From NCBI GenBank assembly GCA_943704415.1, contig CALSCO010001213.1, positions 1-52,268 on the forward strand: a stretch of DNA of 52,268 nucleotides, given 5' to 3'. Source of the stretch: Parvularia atlantis (Eukaryota; Opisthokonta; Rotosphaerida). The notes beneath the pieces were generated by a model, which had not been told where the DNA came from, did no database searches, and saw only the letters and a program-made list of their open reading frames with translations. The position numbers and the translations under genes are program-made. This document shows positions 30,947 to 42,090 of the stretch, piece after piece; position 1 is the stretch's first letter, and every line of letters begins with the position of its first letter.

Positions 30947-32608
30947 TCACAGACGCGGCTTCACGTCGTCCTCGCCCAGCAGGCGCGGCGAGACCTTGTC
31001 GGCGCCCTGCGAACGCGCGCGCGCAAAGTCGGCCGGGGTGATGCCGCGGCACTCGACCGCCGGGTTGTAGCCGTTGTGCTTGGTCGCGGGCGGCGTGGGC
31101 ACGTCCGGGAAGCCCTTGCGGTAGACCGTGACCACGACGGCGCCGCCAAGGCCCTGCGCGCGGCGTGAGCGGCGACGCGCGAAGATGGACGGCCGGCGGT
31201 GCGCACCACATTGTGCGCGAGCGCGTTCTTGACGTTGGGCACCTGGCGCTTGCCGCACCAGCCGCGCACCTGCGGACGTGCGCGCGCGCGTATGAGGGCG
31301 CAGGCGGCGCGAGCGAGCAGTGCTGAGCGGACCTGCCACGTGAGCTCGCAGCACTGCGCGAGGCCCGTCGCGCCGAGCGGGTGGCCCTTGGAGATGAGGC
31401 CGCCCGACGGGTTGACGACGTGCTTGCCGCCGTAGGTGTTGTCGCCGCGGTCGATGTACGCGCCCGCCTTGCCCTCGGGGCACAGACCTAGCGCCTCGTA
31501 CGTAATCAGCTCGTTGGCCGAGAAGCAGTCGTGCAGCTGTGCGCGCGCGGCTGCTGTGAGCACCGCAGCAGCAGCGGCGGCGGCGGCGGCCCGCGCAGAC
31601 ACACCTCAACGACCTGCACGTCGCTGGGCGTGAGCTTGGCGCGCGTGTAGACCTCCCGCGCGGCGCGGCGCGTCATGTCGGCGCCGGCGAGCTCGATCGG
31701 GCTGCGGTCAAAAGCGAGCGGCGAGTCTGTGGCCATGGCCTGCGTCGCACGCGGCGTCAGCAGGAGGCCGCACGCGCTCAGGCGGCTCGCACGCGCCTGC
31801 GCGGCGATCTCGACCGAGATCGCCTCGAGGCCGTGGCGGCGCACAAAGGCTTCCGAGGCGAGGATCGCGGCGGCGCCACCGTCCGACGTCGGGCAGCACT
31901 GGAGCAGCGTGAGGTAGTTCCAGATCTTGCGGCCGTTGAGGACCTGGTCAAGCGGGAACTCCTTCTGGAACTGGGCGTACGGGTTGAGGACCGAGTGCTT
32001 GTGGTTCTTGTGCGCAATCTTGGCAAAGTGCTCGGGCGTGGAGCCGTACTTTTGCATGTGCTCGACGCCGGCGTTGCCGAAGATCTGCGGGTTGCCGGGC
32101 AGCTGGCGGTCCCAGCCGCTCTGGGCCTCCATCGTGCGGAAGAGCGGCATGATCGGGCCCTCGCGGTCGGTCCAGACGGTCTTGGCGCCGAGCGGGCCGG
32201 CCTCCATGCGCTCAAAGCCGAGGGCGAGGCCGCAGTCGATCAGGCCGCCGGCGATGGCCTGGCGCACGAGGTACAGCGCGGTCGAGCCGGTGGAGCAGTT
32301 GTTGTTGACGTTGACGACGGGGATGCCGGTCATGCCGAGCTGGTACACGGCGCGCTGGCCGCACGTGCTGTCGCCGAAGCAGTAGCCGACGGCGGCCTGC
32401 TGCACTGCGTCGAACGTGAGGCCGGCGTCGAGCAGCGCCTTGGTCACGGCCTCCTTGGCCATGTCGGTGTAGTCGAAGTTCTCGCGCGACTGCGGCTTCT
32501 CGAACTTGGTCATGCCTGTGTGCACGCGCGCGTGGCGATCGTTGGTCGTGCGCCCGTGCGCATCGTGAGGGCGCGCGCCGCACCAACGCCGACCACAAAA
32601 ACGCGCAT
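30947..32608 (-). CDS. SCP2-type peroxisomal thiolase (SCPx thiolase domain only)
   Basis: Exons 32608-32584, 32515-31797, 31739-31605, 31536-31333, 31269-31207, 31153-30947; 450 residues. It starts [19 protein letters not shown]. Active-site elements are [19 protein letters not shown] (nucleophile Cys), [20 protein letters not shown] (HDCF Cys/His) and [20 protein letters not shown] (GHPxGATG). These are the SCP2-thiolase signatures. It cleaves 3-oxoacyl-CoA, in animals the branched side chain of sterols. The C-terminal SCP2 lipid-carrier domain of animal SCPx is absent. The protein ends PRL, an acceptable minor PTS1. The intron 31796-31740 begins GC (CAG|GCGCGT), needed to keep [10 protein letters not shown] in frame. 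Its stop is 48 bp from the start of the SNM1-ligase gene on the same strand. Confidence 0.94.
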
Positions 32609-32851
32609 CGTGGACGAGAACACGGCAGCCTCAGCGGCGAGCGATGCGTCAGCCACACTGCATGCGGACGGGAGCGAGCGCGTGCACGGCAGATAAAGCT
32701 TAATGGTGAAGTCCACGGGCCGAACGTCTCGCACCGGGTGCGTCGCGGCCCAGCGGTTTGCACGCAAGGGGCGTGAAAAACACGCGGGCGCGTTCTCACA
32801 CGCCCGCTGCAAACACACTGAAATATGCATCTGGGAGAGGCGACGTTACGC
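32609..32851. other. 243-bp intergenic stretch, SCP2 thiolase start to Cu-ATPase stop
   Basis: It should hold the thiolase promoter and the 3' UTR of the copper ATPase. It is less GC-rich than the genes; I see a short AT-rich patch (32694-32704) but no element I can name. Together with 24692-24966 it is among the longest non-coding gaps in the window. Confidence 0.6.
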
Positions 32852-35800
32852 TCACAAGTCAATGCTGTCCATGTCGTCGAGCGCGAGCGTGAACGGGTCG
32901 TCGACGTCGTCGCCGCCGTCCGCCGCACCCACACGCCGGTAGCCGCTCGCGCTGCGCGAGCTCGTCACGCGCCGCCACAGCGCGTCCAGCCAGTCCCAGT
33001 AGCGCCGCCGCGGCGTGGCGTCCGCCGTCGGCTTGCGGTAGCGCCGCAGCCAGAGCGACGAGAGCACGACTGAGACGGACGAGAGCGCCATCGCGGCGGC
33101 AGCGACGACGGGCGGCATCTGCCGAGCGCGTGCGTGTGTGAGAGAGACGCGGCGGCGAGGGCGCGCGCGTGTGAAGAGACGCACGACTATCCCAAACGGG
33201 ATCAGCACGCCCATCGCGACCGGGATCGTCACCGCGTTGTACACCGTCGCCCACACAAAGTTGATCTGCCCGCGCGCCGGCCTCCCGCGTTAGCAACTGC
33301 GCATACCGGTTGCACCCACACGCGCGCACCTGGATCCGCCGGAACGTCGCACGCGACAGGTCGATCGCCGTGACGACGTCAAGCAGGTTGCTCTGGATCA
33401 GCACAATGTCGGCTGCGCGGACCGTCAGACAGCGGCGTGTCGTCGCTCGCACGCACGCACGCACCGGCCTCGACTGCAATCTCCGTGCCCGTGCCCACCG
33501 CGACGCCCACGTCCGCCTGCGCCAGCGCGGGCGAGTCGTTGATGCCGTCGCCGACCATGCACACGACGTTGCCGCTGCTGCGCCGACGCTGCCGCGGGGG
33601 ATGTCGGGCCAAGTTTTTTTTTTGGCGCAAGCTGCCACCACAGGCGCACCTGCAGCCGCTTGATGCAGTTGACCTTGCCCACGGGTGTGACCTCGGCCAG
33701 CACGTTGGCCTCGGGGATGCGCACGCGCTGCCCGATCGCGGCAGCGGTCGTGCGCTGATCGCCCGTGACGAGAAAGACGTTGACGCCCATCTCGTTCAGC
33801 AAGCGTACGGCGGTCTCGGCCTCGGGCTTGATCTGTGCGCACGCACGCGCATGTGAGTCGCAGTTGCCGCGCCGCGCTCGCGCTGCACCTGGTCTGCGAG
33901 GGCCACCATCGCCACGGCAGCCTTGTCAAACGCGACCAGCACGACCGAGTTGCCCTCGTTCTCCAGCTCCTGCTTCACCAGTCTGTGCGCGCAGCTTGTC
34001 AGCGACACTCAGCACAGCACGCTGCACCCGGGCGCACGCACGTCTGCTCGGCCGTCAGCGCCTTGCACCCACGGTCCTGCAGGAAGCGCTGGTTGCCGAC
34101 GAGCACCTCGACGCTCTGCGTGCGGCGAGGCAGTCAGCAGCGAAGTTTTGGCCGTCACGCCAAAACGCACCCGCGGCGTCGCATCGCCGAGCGACGACAT
34201 CACCCCGCGCTGCACCACACTGCGCACGCCCGCGCCCACCACCGCCTCAAACTCGCTGTGCGCGTATTCAAACATCGCCTTCTTCGTGACCTGCGTTGGG
34301 CGCGTCAGGCCCCGCAGTGCAGTGCAGCGCAAGCGCGTGCACGCGACCTCCTCGGCCTTAGCCACGATCGCCGCAGCGAGCGGATGCTCGCTGCCCTTCT
34401 CGGCCGCGCCGAGGACGTGCCAGAACTGCACTCAACGGTCAGAACCACCTAGAGCGCGGGCGCAGCAACGCACCAGCGGCCCCGACTCGAGCGTCTTGGC
34501 CAGGAACACCGTGCGCGTGACGGCCGGCCTACCAACCGTGAGCGTGCCCGTCTTGTCAAAGACAAGGTCCGTGATCTTGTGCGCTGCGCCCGGGCGGTCC
34601 ACGCGTAAGGCTGCTGCACATCAGCGAGCGCTCCACGCACCCATCTCGAGCGGGCCGCCGCCCTTGATGAGGATGCCCAGCTTGGCGCCCACGCCAGTGC
34701 CGACCATGACTGCCTGTGCCGCGCACGTCAGGCACGCGCGGCACAGGGGTGACAGCAACGCCGCACCGTGGGGGTCGCGAGGCCGAGCGCGCACGGGCAC
34801 GAGACAACGACGACGGCGATGCTGAGCGTGCGGTGGTCACACGGGCGCCTTGAAGGCGGCGCACGGGCGCGCACGCACCACAGCTTGATGCACACAAACA
34901 CCGACGACAACTCGCGGTCAAAGACCGGCGGGCGGTAGCCCAGGACGACGATCAGGAACAGCCACACGGCAAAGGTCGACAGAGACAGGACGATGACCGC
35001 GGGCACAAACATGCCGGCGATGCGGTCGGCGTACGCCTGGATGGGCGCTGCGTCGCACACGGGCGGGTGAGGCGCTCGTCCGAGGCGCGCATGAGGCGCA
35101 CACACCCTTCGACCCCTGCGCCTCGTCCACCAGCCGCGTGATGTGCGACAGCGTCGTTTCCATGCCCACGCGCGTCACGCGCATGCGGAACAGGCCCGAC
35201 TGGTTGACCGTGCCGCCGATGACCGTGCTGCCGACCGTCTTGGGTACGGCCAGGTGCTCGCCCGTGATCATCGACTCGTCCACGTACGACGAGCCGTGCA
35301 CGATCGTGCCGTCCGTCGGCACCTTATCTCCGGGCCTCACCTGCACCAGGTCGTGCCGCTGCAGCATCTCGACCGGCAGGCGCGTCTCGCGCACGATGCG
35401 CCCGTCCTCGGCCACGTCGACCAGCAACGCTTCCGCAGGCTGCAGCGAGATGAGCTTGGTCAGCGCTGTGTGTAGCGCCGCTGCCGTCAGCAACGCGTCA
35501 CCACACGGCGCCGTCACGCACCCTCCGACGTCTTGCCCTTGGCCACGCTCTCGAGGAACTTGCCAATTGTCACAAACATGATCAGCTGCGTTGCCGGTCA
35601 GCACGCTTCCGTGTGCGGCCTCCGCAGTTGCGGGCGCACCACCGCCGACGTCTCAAACATGAGCGTGACCTCAAAGTCCGGGTCGGCGATGCCGTAGACG
35701 ATCGACGAGATGGAGAACAGGAACGCGGCCGTCGAGCCCTGGGGCGCCGCCGTATGAGCGGCGCGTGCCTTCGCCGCAAACGCGCGCGACACGCGCACCA

Positions 35801-37625
35801 GCGTGATCAGCACGTCCATTGTCGCGTTACCGTGCCGCACTGCCGCCCACGCGCCGCGGTAGAAGCGTTGGCCGACGCCAAACTTGCAGGTGCGCGCAGA
35901 TCAGCGTCGTGCGACAGGCGCTGCCGGCCACGCGCACCTGCACAGGCAGCACGAGGAGTAGCTGCAGCAGCGTGTCGTACGAGACGCCCGGCACGACCTC
36001 GTTGTCTAGCGCCATGTGCACGGGCATGATGCTGCCGCGCGGCGAGTCAGTGGCCACGCACAATACACACGTGCGAGCGCGAGCGCGCAAAACGCACTTC
36101 ATCAGCACCATGTGCATCAACATCAGCGGCACGGCAAAGATGATCGCGATGATCATGTCGCGCCGCCAGGAGCGGATCTCGGCCGTGCGTGCGAGCACCT
36201 CCATCTGGGCCCGCGCAGACGCATGAGCCGACGAGCGTGCGGCGTGCTGCGGCGCACCTGCGACTTGGCGTCCTGCGACGTCTGCAGCTGCGCGATGAAC
36301 CCGGCGGGCCGCAGCGCGTTGATGACGTCGCGCGCGCCCGTCACGTCGCCATCGTACTCGACCGTGAGCGTGCCCGTGAGGGCGTCGACGCGCGCCGCCG
36401 AGATGCCCTTCATCGCCATAAGCTGTAGCCAGCGCAAGCGTGAGCAAGTTGCGGCGATCAGCGGGCAGCGCACCGTCGATTGGATCAGCCGCGCGTCCGC
36501 CGGGCCGGCCAGCGGCGAGACGTGGAACTCGAGCTGGCCCGACTGCGGTGCGCCGCATGCGTCAGCCGGTGCGCAGTGCGTGACCCGGGAGGACGAACGC
36601 ACCAGCAACGTCTTGCAAACGGCGGCCGTGTAGCCCGCGTCCTTGACGAAGCGCGTGAGGTCGCCCGGCTGCACGAGCGCATTGTCGATCTGCACCTCGG
36701 CCTTCTCCGCCAGCAGGCTGACCTGCACATCGAGCACGCTGTGGCGCAGCGGTTCAGCACACGCACGCGAGCATGCGCAGCAGCGGCCGAGCGTGGCGCA
36801 CCCGGGTTGCTTGAGCAGGTGCTTCTCGACCGTGGCCACGCACGAGCCGCACGTCATCCCGCGCACGTCCAGCCGCACCCAGCGCATGTTCTCGGGCTTA
36901 GCAGGGGCTGTGGGTGCTGCGGGGACCACCGCGCCCGCCGTCTCCGCGCCCCCGGTCGTCGATGCCGTTGCCTCGGATGTCAGGGCCCCGCGCACGTGCC
37001 GGACAAGCTCGAGCGTCTCGAGCGGGTCGCGCAGCCCGGTGGCGTTGAAGCCGGCGTCCTCGATCGCGACCATCGCCCGCTGCCGCGCGCCCTGCGCCGG
37101 TGCGACGAGCGGCCGGTAGCGCACAACGGCGGCGTGGGCGGCCAGATCGACGTGGACGGCGTGCACGCCCTCGAGCTGCCTGGCGCCGCGATGGCGCCGC
37201 GATGGTGTCATGGGTGAGCGCCGATGACGGCATGCGGGTGCCTGTGTTGCGCGCACCGCAGCGCCGCGCCGACCGACGCCGTGCAGGAGCCGCACGTCAT
37301 GCCGCCGACGCCGAGCACGTCCACGACGCCCGCGTTGTAGCCGCTGTCCTCCACGGCGCGCAGCGCGGCGACCAGGGCCGGCCCGTCGTCGTCGGCGCGT
37401 AGCTGTTTTTTTTGGGGGGGGCGGGGGGGGCATTGCTCAGCGACTGTCGACGGCGGCGGCGAGCGCGGCACGCACCACGACGTCGCGCGTCACGAACGAC
37501 GGCGCGTGCACGAGCGACGGCGCAGCGCCCGCCACACACCCCAGTGCCCCGGCCACGGCGCGCTCGCACGAGGCGCACGTGAGGCCATCAAGAGCGACGA
37601 CTAGGGTGACGGCCACCGCAGCCAT
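32852..37625 (-). CDS. Copper-transporting P1B-type ATPase (CCC2/ATP7-like)
   Basis: Twenty-five exons (24 introns, all ~40-75 nt), spanning 37625-37476 at the start to 33118-32852 at the end; 1116 residues, all phases consistent. Metal-binding modules: GLTCASC (~14-20), GGMTCGSC (~75), RGMTCGSC (~195) and a fourth HMA-like fold before the first span with no CxxC. Core: [16 protein letters not shown] with [19 protein letters not shown]; the actuator [19 protein letters not shown]; ion-binding [18 protein letters not shown] (CPC); phosphorylation [27 protein letters not shown] (SEHP); [36 protein letters not shown]; late spans [17 protein letters not shown] and [13 protein letters not shown]. 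It pumps Cu(I) into the secretory pathway. Its ATG and that of the HD phosphohydrolase are 32 bp apart. Exons: 37625-37476, 37402-37257, 37179-36802, 36738-36603, 36542-36474, 36422-36258, 36204-36098, 36031-35938, 35882-35799, 35738-35640, 35585-35522, 35480-35106, 35047-34879, 34821-34767, 34713-34641, 34583-34474, 34425-34348, 34290-34171, 34115-34069, 33982-33889, 33832-33650, 33588-33465, 33412-33330, 33265-33185, 33118-32852. Confidence 0.96.
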
Positions 37626-37657
37626 GCTGAGACGCGTCGCTCTGCCTTTGATCTCGA

Positions 37658-38500
37658 ATGTCGTTGGCGCAGCCACTCGACGTGCTCGCGACGCTCACGA
37701 CGGCGCTCGCGTCGCCCGCGTGGGCCGAGCGCGTCTTGCGCGCGTACGATGCATCCGGGCCGCGGCGGTACCACACCGGCACGCACCTGCGCCGCCTGCT
37801 TGTGCTGCACGCGCAGCACGTTGAGCTGTGGAGGCGGCCGCGCGCGGCACTGCTCGCCATCGCGTTCCACGAGTGTGTCGCAAAACGCCGTGGTTGGTGC
37901 GGCGGGCGGTGGCTGACTCGCGAGCGGCGCAGCATCGTGTACGACCCGACGCGCAAGGACAACGAGGACCGCAGCGTGGACGATTTTGACGCCTACGTGC
38001 GCGAGACCGGCGCCGTGGACGACGAGACGGCCGCGCTCGTGCGCATGATGATCCGCTGCACGATCCGGCACGAGCTGCCGGGTGGGCAACGGCTGCTCGC
38101 GAGCGCGCCGCCTCCGCCCGACGATGCGCAGCAAGCGCAGGAGCAGCAGCTGCCGGCGGACGTGCTGCATGACATCGCGCTGTTCCTCGACTGCGACCTC
38201 GAGGTGCTCGGATGGCAGCCCGCCGAGTACATCGTCTACTCGTCGCAGATCCGTGCCGAGTACGCGCACTTCGCCGAGCCGGACTACCGTGCCGGGCGTG
38301 CGGCGGTGCTGAAGCGCTTCCTGGCGCGCCCGCGGCTGTTTTTCACCGCGACCTTCGCCAACCTCGAGGCAACCGCGCGGTGCAACGTCGAGCGCGAGGT
38401 CATGCTGATAGAGAAGGCGCAGCTGGCGCTCGCGGAGGGGGCCGCACCTGAAACACGCATCCAGCCAATCAGTGCGGCTGATTACGTTTCAGGAAGATGA
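37658..38500 (+). CDS. HD-superfamily metal-dependent phosphohydrolase
   Basis: Exons 37658-37872 and 37933-38500, 260 residues. Seen: RRYHTGTHLRRLLVL (YHTxxHL), then AIAFHDIVYDPTRKDNEDRS, where the intron falls inside the HD pair and splicing creates FHD, and later DIALFLDCDLEVLGWQPAEY with VYSSQIRAEYAHF. These are the marks of the predicted HD phosphohydrolases common in bacteria and protists, whose substrate is unknown. The FLDCDLEVLG aspartates probably complete the metal site. The reading frame runs into a patch of CCAAT boxes, one of which (38465-38469) lies inside the coding sequence. The family is firm; the reaction is open. Confidence 0.85.
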   Translation: MSLAQPLDVLATLTTALASPAWAERVLRAYDASGPRRYHTGTHLRRLLVLHAQHVELWRRPRAALLAIAFHECVAKRRGWCGGRWLTRERRSIVYDPTRKDNEDRSVDDFDAYVRETGAVDDETAALVRMMIRCTIRHELPGGQRLLASAPPPPDDAQQAQEQQLPADVLHDIALFLDCDLEVLGWQPAEYIVYSSQIRAEYAHFAEPDYRAGRAAVLKRFLARPRLFFTATFANLEATARCNVEREVMLIEKAQLALAEGAAPETRIQPISAADYVSGR

Positions 38501-38595
38501 CGTTATGCTCACTGCTGATTGGCTGCTTCTGTTAATCGGAAAGGTTAATTGGTGGATCATGGCCAAGAGCAGGTCACGTGCCGTGCCACACAAAC
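38501..38595 (+). promoter_or_regulatory. Short upstream region of the Rieske gene with two inverted CCAAT boxes
   Basis: Inverted CCAAT boxes (ATTGG) stand at 38518-38522 and 38548-38552, with one more CCAAT at 38465-38469 inside the preceding gene. The 95-bp gap is AT-richer than its surroundings. The arrangement suggests NF-Y-type control of the Rieske gene. Confidence 0.4.
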
Positions 38596-39200
38596 ATGAC
38601 AGCGGAGCTCGAGGGGCACCGGCCGTGGCACGACGCGGCGCAGCTCGGCCTGCTGGTGCGCTACGAGCTGCTGCGGGTCGAGGTGAGCCTGCGGTCCGCG
38701 CGCGTGGAGGGCGTGCGTGCAGGCCTGACCGCGATGCGGCCGCGCAGGTCGAGGGCCGGCGCGTGCTGCTGGCGTGGTGGCGCGGGCGCGCGTTCGCGCT
38801 CGACAACCACTGCTACCACTCGGGCGGCCCGCTGGACGGGGGCGAGATCGAGGAGATCGAGGAGCTCGGGCGGCGGCCGTGTGTCGTCTGCCCGTGGCAT
38901 CACTACAAGATCATGCTCGACAGCGGCGAGGGCGTGTACCTCCAGGTTGACCCGTTCGCGCCGCGCGGCACGCCGCCCACGCTGCGCTCCAGGGGCGTGC
39001 GGCAGCGCGTACACCACGTGCGCGTGCAGGACGGCGTCGTGCAGGTGCGGCTGGCCATGGACGGGCCCGAGCTGCCGTGCGACTACTACTCGAGTGACGC
39101 GTACCGGCGGCTGATGGCGGGGCGACCGGGCGCGTCACCAGGCGCAGCGGCATCAGCACCAGCACCAGCAGGCGGGGGCGGGCCAGAGGCTGTGTTGTAG
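38596..39200 (+). CDS. Rieske [2Fe-2S] domain protein (RFESD-like)
   Basis: Exons 38596-38682 and 38748-39200, phase 0, 179 residues. The cluster ligands are visible: DNHCYHSGGPL (CxH) and VVCPWHHYKIMLDSGEG (CxxH), about 25 residues apart. It resembles the small soluble Rieske proteins such as RFESD rather than the respiratory subunit: there is no N-terminal membrane span and no disulfide cysteines. The C-terminus is a low-complexity Ala/Pro/Gly tail. It may serve as an electron carrier; the partner is unknown. The gap to the next gene is 44 bp on the same strand. Confidence 0.88.
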
Positions 39201-39244
39201 CGCAGCGCACCGCACGACAGCATTCTGTCACTTTTCGCTCACCG

Positions 39245-40158
39245 ATGGCCAAGCTACGCGTCGGCATCGTGGGATACGGCAGCCTTGGGCGCTTCCTCGC
39301 GCAGGCCATCCTGACGGTCAGGGCGCCCGCGCTACAGGCGCCCGCGCGCGCGCGCACGCTCACGCCGCAGCGCCGCAGGACGCCAAGGTCGGCGCGCGGC
39401 TCGAGCTTGCGTTCGTCTGGAACCGCACGGCCGCGCGCATCGACGACGTCCCGCCCGCGCTCGTCCTGCACGACCTGGACGACTTTGTCGCGCGCGGGGC
39501 CGACATCGTCGTCGAAGTCGCCCACCCGGCCATCTGCGGCGCGTACGGCGCGCGCTTCCTGCGCCACGCGCACTTCTTTGTCGGGTCGCCGACGGCCCTC
39601 GCCGACGCGGCGCTCGAGCGCGAGCTGCGCGCGATCGTCGAGGCGCCGGGCGCGCACTTTGGCCTGTACGTACCGAGCGGGGCGCTGTGGGGCGCGCACG
39701 ACATCCAGAAGATGGGCGAGCGCGGCACGCTCACGGCGCTGACGGTGACAATGAAGAAGGCGCCGCACCACCTTAAGCTCGAGCCGCCGCTTCGCGCGCG
39801 CGTGGACGAGGCTGCGGCCCGCGGCGCCGACGCCGGCGAGACCGTCGTGTTTGAGGGCACCGTGCGCGAACTCTGCCCGCTTGCGCCCAACAACGTCAAC
39901 ACGATGGCGGCGGCGGCGCTCGCGGCCGGGCCGGGCGTCGGCGGCTTTGACGGCGTGCGCGCGCGCCTCGTGGCCGACCCGCGGCTCGACCGGCACGTCG
40001 TCGAGGTCGAGGTGCACGGGCCCAACGGCTTTGTCGTGCGCAGCGAGCGCTCCAATCCGGCCGCGCACGGCGCCGTCACGGGCCAGGCCACGTACGTCTC
40101 GTTCCTGTCGAGCCTGCTGCTGGCAGGCGACCGCGGAGTGGGTGTGTTCTTCTGCTGA
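39245..40158 (+). CDS. L-aspartate dehydrogenase family protein (ASPDH-like)
   Basis: Exons 39245-39316 and 39379-40158, phase 0, 283 residues. The N-terminal Rossmann fold opens LRVGIVGYGSLGRFLAQAIL (GxGxxG). Further family marks are ADIVVEVAHPAICGAYGARF, LYVPSGALWGAHDIQKM with the PSGA loop, MKKAPHHLK, FEGTVRELCPLAPNNVNTMA and the final TGQATYVSF. These agree with animal ASPDH and archaeal aspartate dehydrogenase, which interconvert aspartate and iminoaspartate/oxaloacetate with NAD(P). Acceptor choice: the AG at 39377-39378 keeps the frame; another AG nine bases upstream would add three residues and also fits. Confidence 0.9.
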
Positions 40159-40215
40159 GCAGCTTCAGTCGTTGTGTCAAGCCAAGCGTACAGCACACAC
40201 GCCGCGCGGGGGATG

Positions 40216-40449
40216 TCAGAGCCGGCCGCCGAGCAGGCGGAACACCATGTGCAGCGTTGACTCTTTCTGCACGTCGTACTCTTCCAGCGTGCCGCGGTCG
40301 AGCTGCTTGCCCCCGTACAACAGGCGCTGGTGCTCGGGCGCGATGTCGAGCTTCTCCTTCAGCTGCGCCTTGACCTGGTCGATCGTGTCGGACGACTCGA
40401 CGTCGAGCGTGACCGTCCTGCCCTCGACCGTCTTGACAAAGATCTGCAT
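40216..40449 (-). CDS. Divergent ubiquitin-like protein, single exon
   Basis: A 77-residue intronless chain starting [20 protein letters not shown] and ending [11 protein letters not shown]. It aligns end to end with ubiquitin but differs in about a third of positions, has one residue fewer in the 51-55 loop, changes the RLRGG tail to RLLGG, and has Arg-Leu after GG that would need trimming. The Arg at the position of ubiquitin R72 is kept, which argues against NEDD8 (Ala there). The I44 patch is LLYGGKQ. True ubiquitin is nearly invariant in eukaryotes, so this is a separate modifier or a spliceosomal/other UBL, not the cell's ubiquitin. It lies between convergent and divergent neighbours with its own 144-bp upstream region. 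Confidence 0.85.
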   Translation of the reverse strand: MQIFVKTVEGRTVTLDVESSDTIDQVKAQLKEKLDIAPEHQRLLYGGKQLDRGTLEEYDVQKESTLHMVFRLLGGRL

Positions 40450-40593
40450 GGCTGTGGCTGTGGCTGTGCGGTACTGCGTGCGCTGTGTGCGGCGCGGTTG
40501 TGAGCAGCCGCGTCAGCGCCTTGAAGGCGGTGCGTGACTCGTGACACACACCACAAACAGTGTGACGTACGAATACCATCGACATTCGAGTCC

Positions 40594-42051
40594 ATGACAG
40601 ACGCCACGTGGCAGCTGGGCCTGATCGCGCCGCTGCCGGATGCGTCGGGCGGGGCGGCGGGCAGCTGCGCCGTGAGCCGCGTGGGCGGTGTGCCGGTGCG
40701 TCCACCCAATCGCTGCCGGGCGGCGGCTTGAGTGCGGGGACGTGCAGGCGTGGCTCGACCTGGAGCGGCTGCCGACGCCGGCGACGTTGACGTGCAGCCA
40801 GTGCGCGCGGCCGATGGCGCTGCTGCTGCAGGTGCGGCGGCGGTGCGGCGGTGCGCCGCGCGGTAAATGCGCTGACGGCCGTCGTCGGCCGTGCGATGCG
40901 CAGATCTACACGCCCGAGGAGGCCGACGACTGCTTCCACCGCGTCGTGTACGTGTTCTGCTGCAAGGCCGGAGCGTGCCACCAGCCGGCGGGGCAGGGCA
41001 GCTTTGTCGTGCTGAGCGCGCACGCGGCTGACGGCATCGACGGCTACACCGCCGACGGCGATCTCACGCCGCGCGGGCGACAGCTGGCTGCGCGCCTGTG
41101 CGCCGTGTGTGGCGGGCCGGCGCCAAGTGCGTGCGGCAAGTGCCACGCCGTGCACTACTGCGGCCGCGACCACCAGCGCTCGCACTGGACGGCGCTGCAC
41201 CGAGACGCGTGCGGCAAGACGCCCGCTGCCGACACGCCCACGGCCACGGTGCAGCTGGCCGAGCGCGTGCTGCACGCGGCGCACCTGTATGCGCAGCACG
41301 AGATCGTGCTCGAGGAGGAGCTGCTGGACGACGACACGACGCGCGACATCCGCGACCTGCTGGCCGCGCACGTGCGCGAGCACGACTCGAGCGAGGGCGA
41401 GGATGACGATGAGGGCGCTGGCGCGGACGAGGTCGATCTGCGCATGGACCAGCTGCAGCTGCACAACAGCAAACAGCGCGACGGTGTGCCGTGAGCATAC
41501 CTGTCTGCGCCTTTTGTTGACCCCCGTGCCGCCCCAGCCGAATTTCAGCAGCGCGTGACGAAAAAGTACGAGCGCAAGCGCAAGGACCGCGTCTTCCTAG
41601 CGTTCCAGCGGCGCACCGAGGCGTACCCGCGGCAGGTCCTGCGCTACCCCGTGCGCGACGCTGATCAGCCCGCACCGTCGCCCGTCTGGGTCAGGTGCAC
41701 TCTCGCTAGTGCACCCGCGGGACCTGCTCACCGCGGACGGCAGCGCGCACAACCAGCTCGCGGCCGAGGACGTGCCGCCGTGCGACAACTGCGCGGGGCG
41801 GCGCAGCTTTGAATTCCAGGCGCGTCACGCGTCGACCTTGGCTTCCGTGGCTGACGCCCCGGCCGCAGATCACGTCGCAGCTGCTCGGCTTTATCGGCGT
41901 GGACGACACGCAGGCCGACTCAATCGACTGGGGCACTCTCGCAGTGTACACGTGTGACCGGCGATGCGCCCCGCCCGCGTCCGCGCCCGGCTACCTGCGC
42001 GAGTATCTCTGGCGGCAGCTCTTCAGCCCGGACGAGTTTGCGCCCGTGTGA
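40594..42051 (+). CDS. PDCD2: PDCD2/Tsr4-family protein with MYND zinc finger
   Basis: Exons 40594-40695, 40748-40831, 40904-41483, 41538-41694, 41744-41819, 41869-42051; 393 residues. N-terminal half: SRVGGVPAWLDLERLP, TCSQCARPMALLLQ, IYTPEEADDCFHRVVYVFCC. A MYND finger follows, LCAVCGGPAPSACGKCHAVH then YCGRDHQRSHW. C-terminal half: VTKKYERKRKDRVFLAFQRR, PRQVLRYPV, PPCDNCAGRRSFEFQ and ITSQLLGF, the PDCD2_C signature. PDCD2 and Tsr4 chaperone ribosomal protein uS5 (Rps2). Having a MYND finger is the animal-type arrangement; yeast Tsr4 lacks it. The last intron (41820-41868) begins GC (TTCCAG|GCGCGT). About 25 residues before the MYND (SAHAADGIDGYTADGDL) have no counterpart that I know and may hide another intron. 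Confidence 0.93.
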
Positions 42052-42090
42052 TGTGTTGTACATTGTGTCACGACAAGGCACATAACTGAT

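Noticed and set aside
36153-37433. Continuous frame running through several copper-ATPase introns
   Set aside because: Some introns happen to be multiples of three without a stop. The intron parts break HMA conservation and have full donor, branch and acceptor signals, so they were spliced out.
40216-40449. The small UBL as NEDD8 or as ubiquitin itself
   Set aside because: NEDD8 has Ala at the position where Arg is kept here, and true ubiquitin is almost invariant; neither fits.
40980-41090. Extra intron before the MYND finger of PDCD2
   Set aside because: The segment is open in frame and no GT or GC donor gives a correct phase with a sensible join; left as coding.
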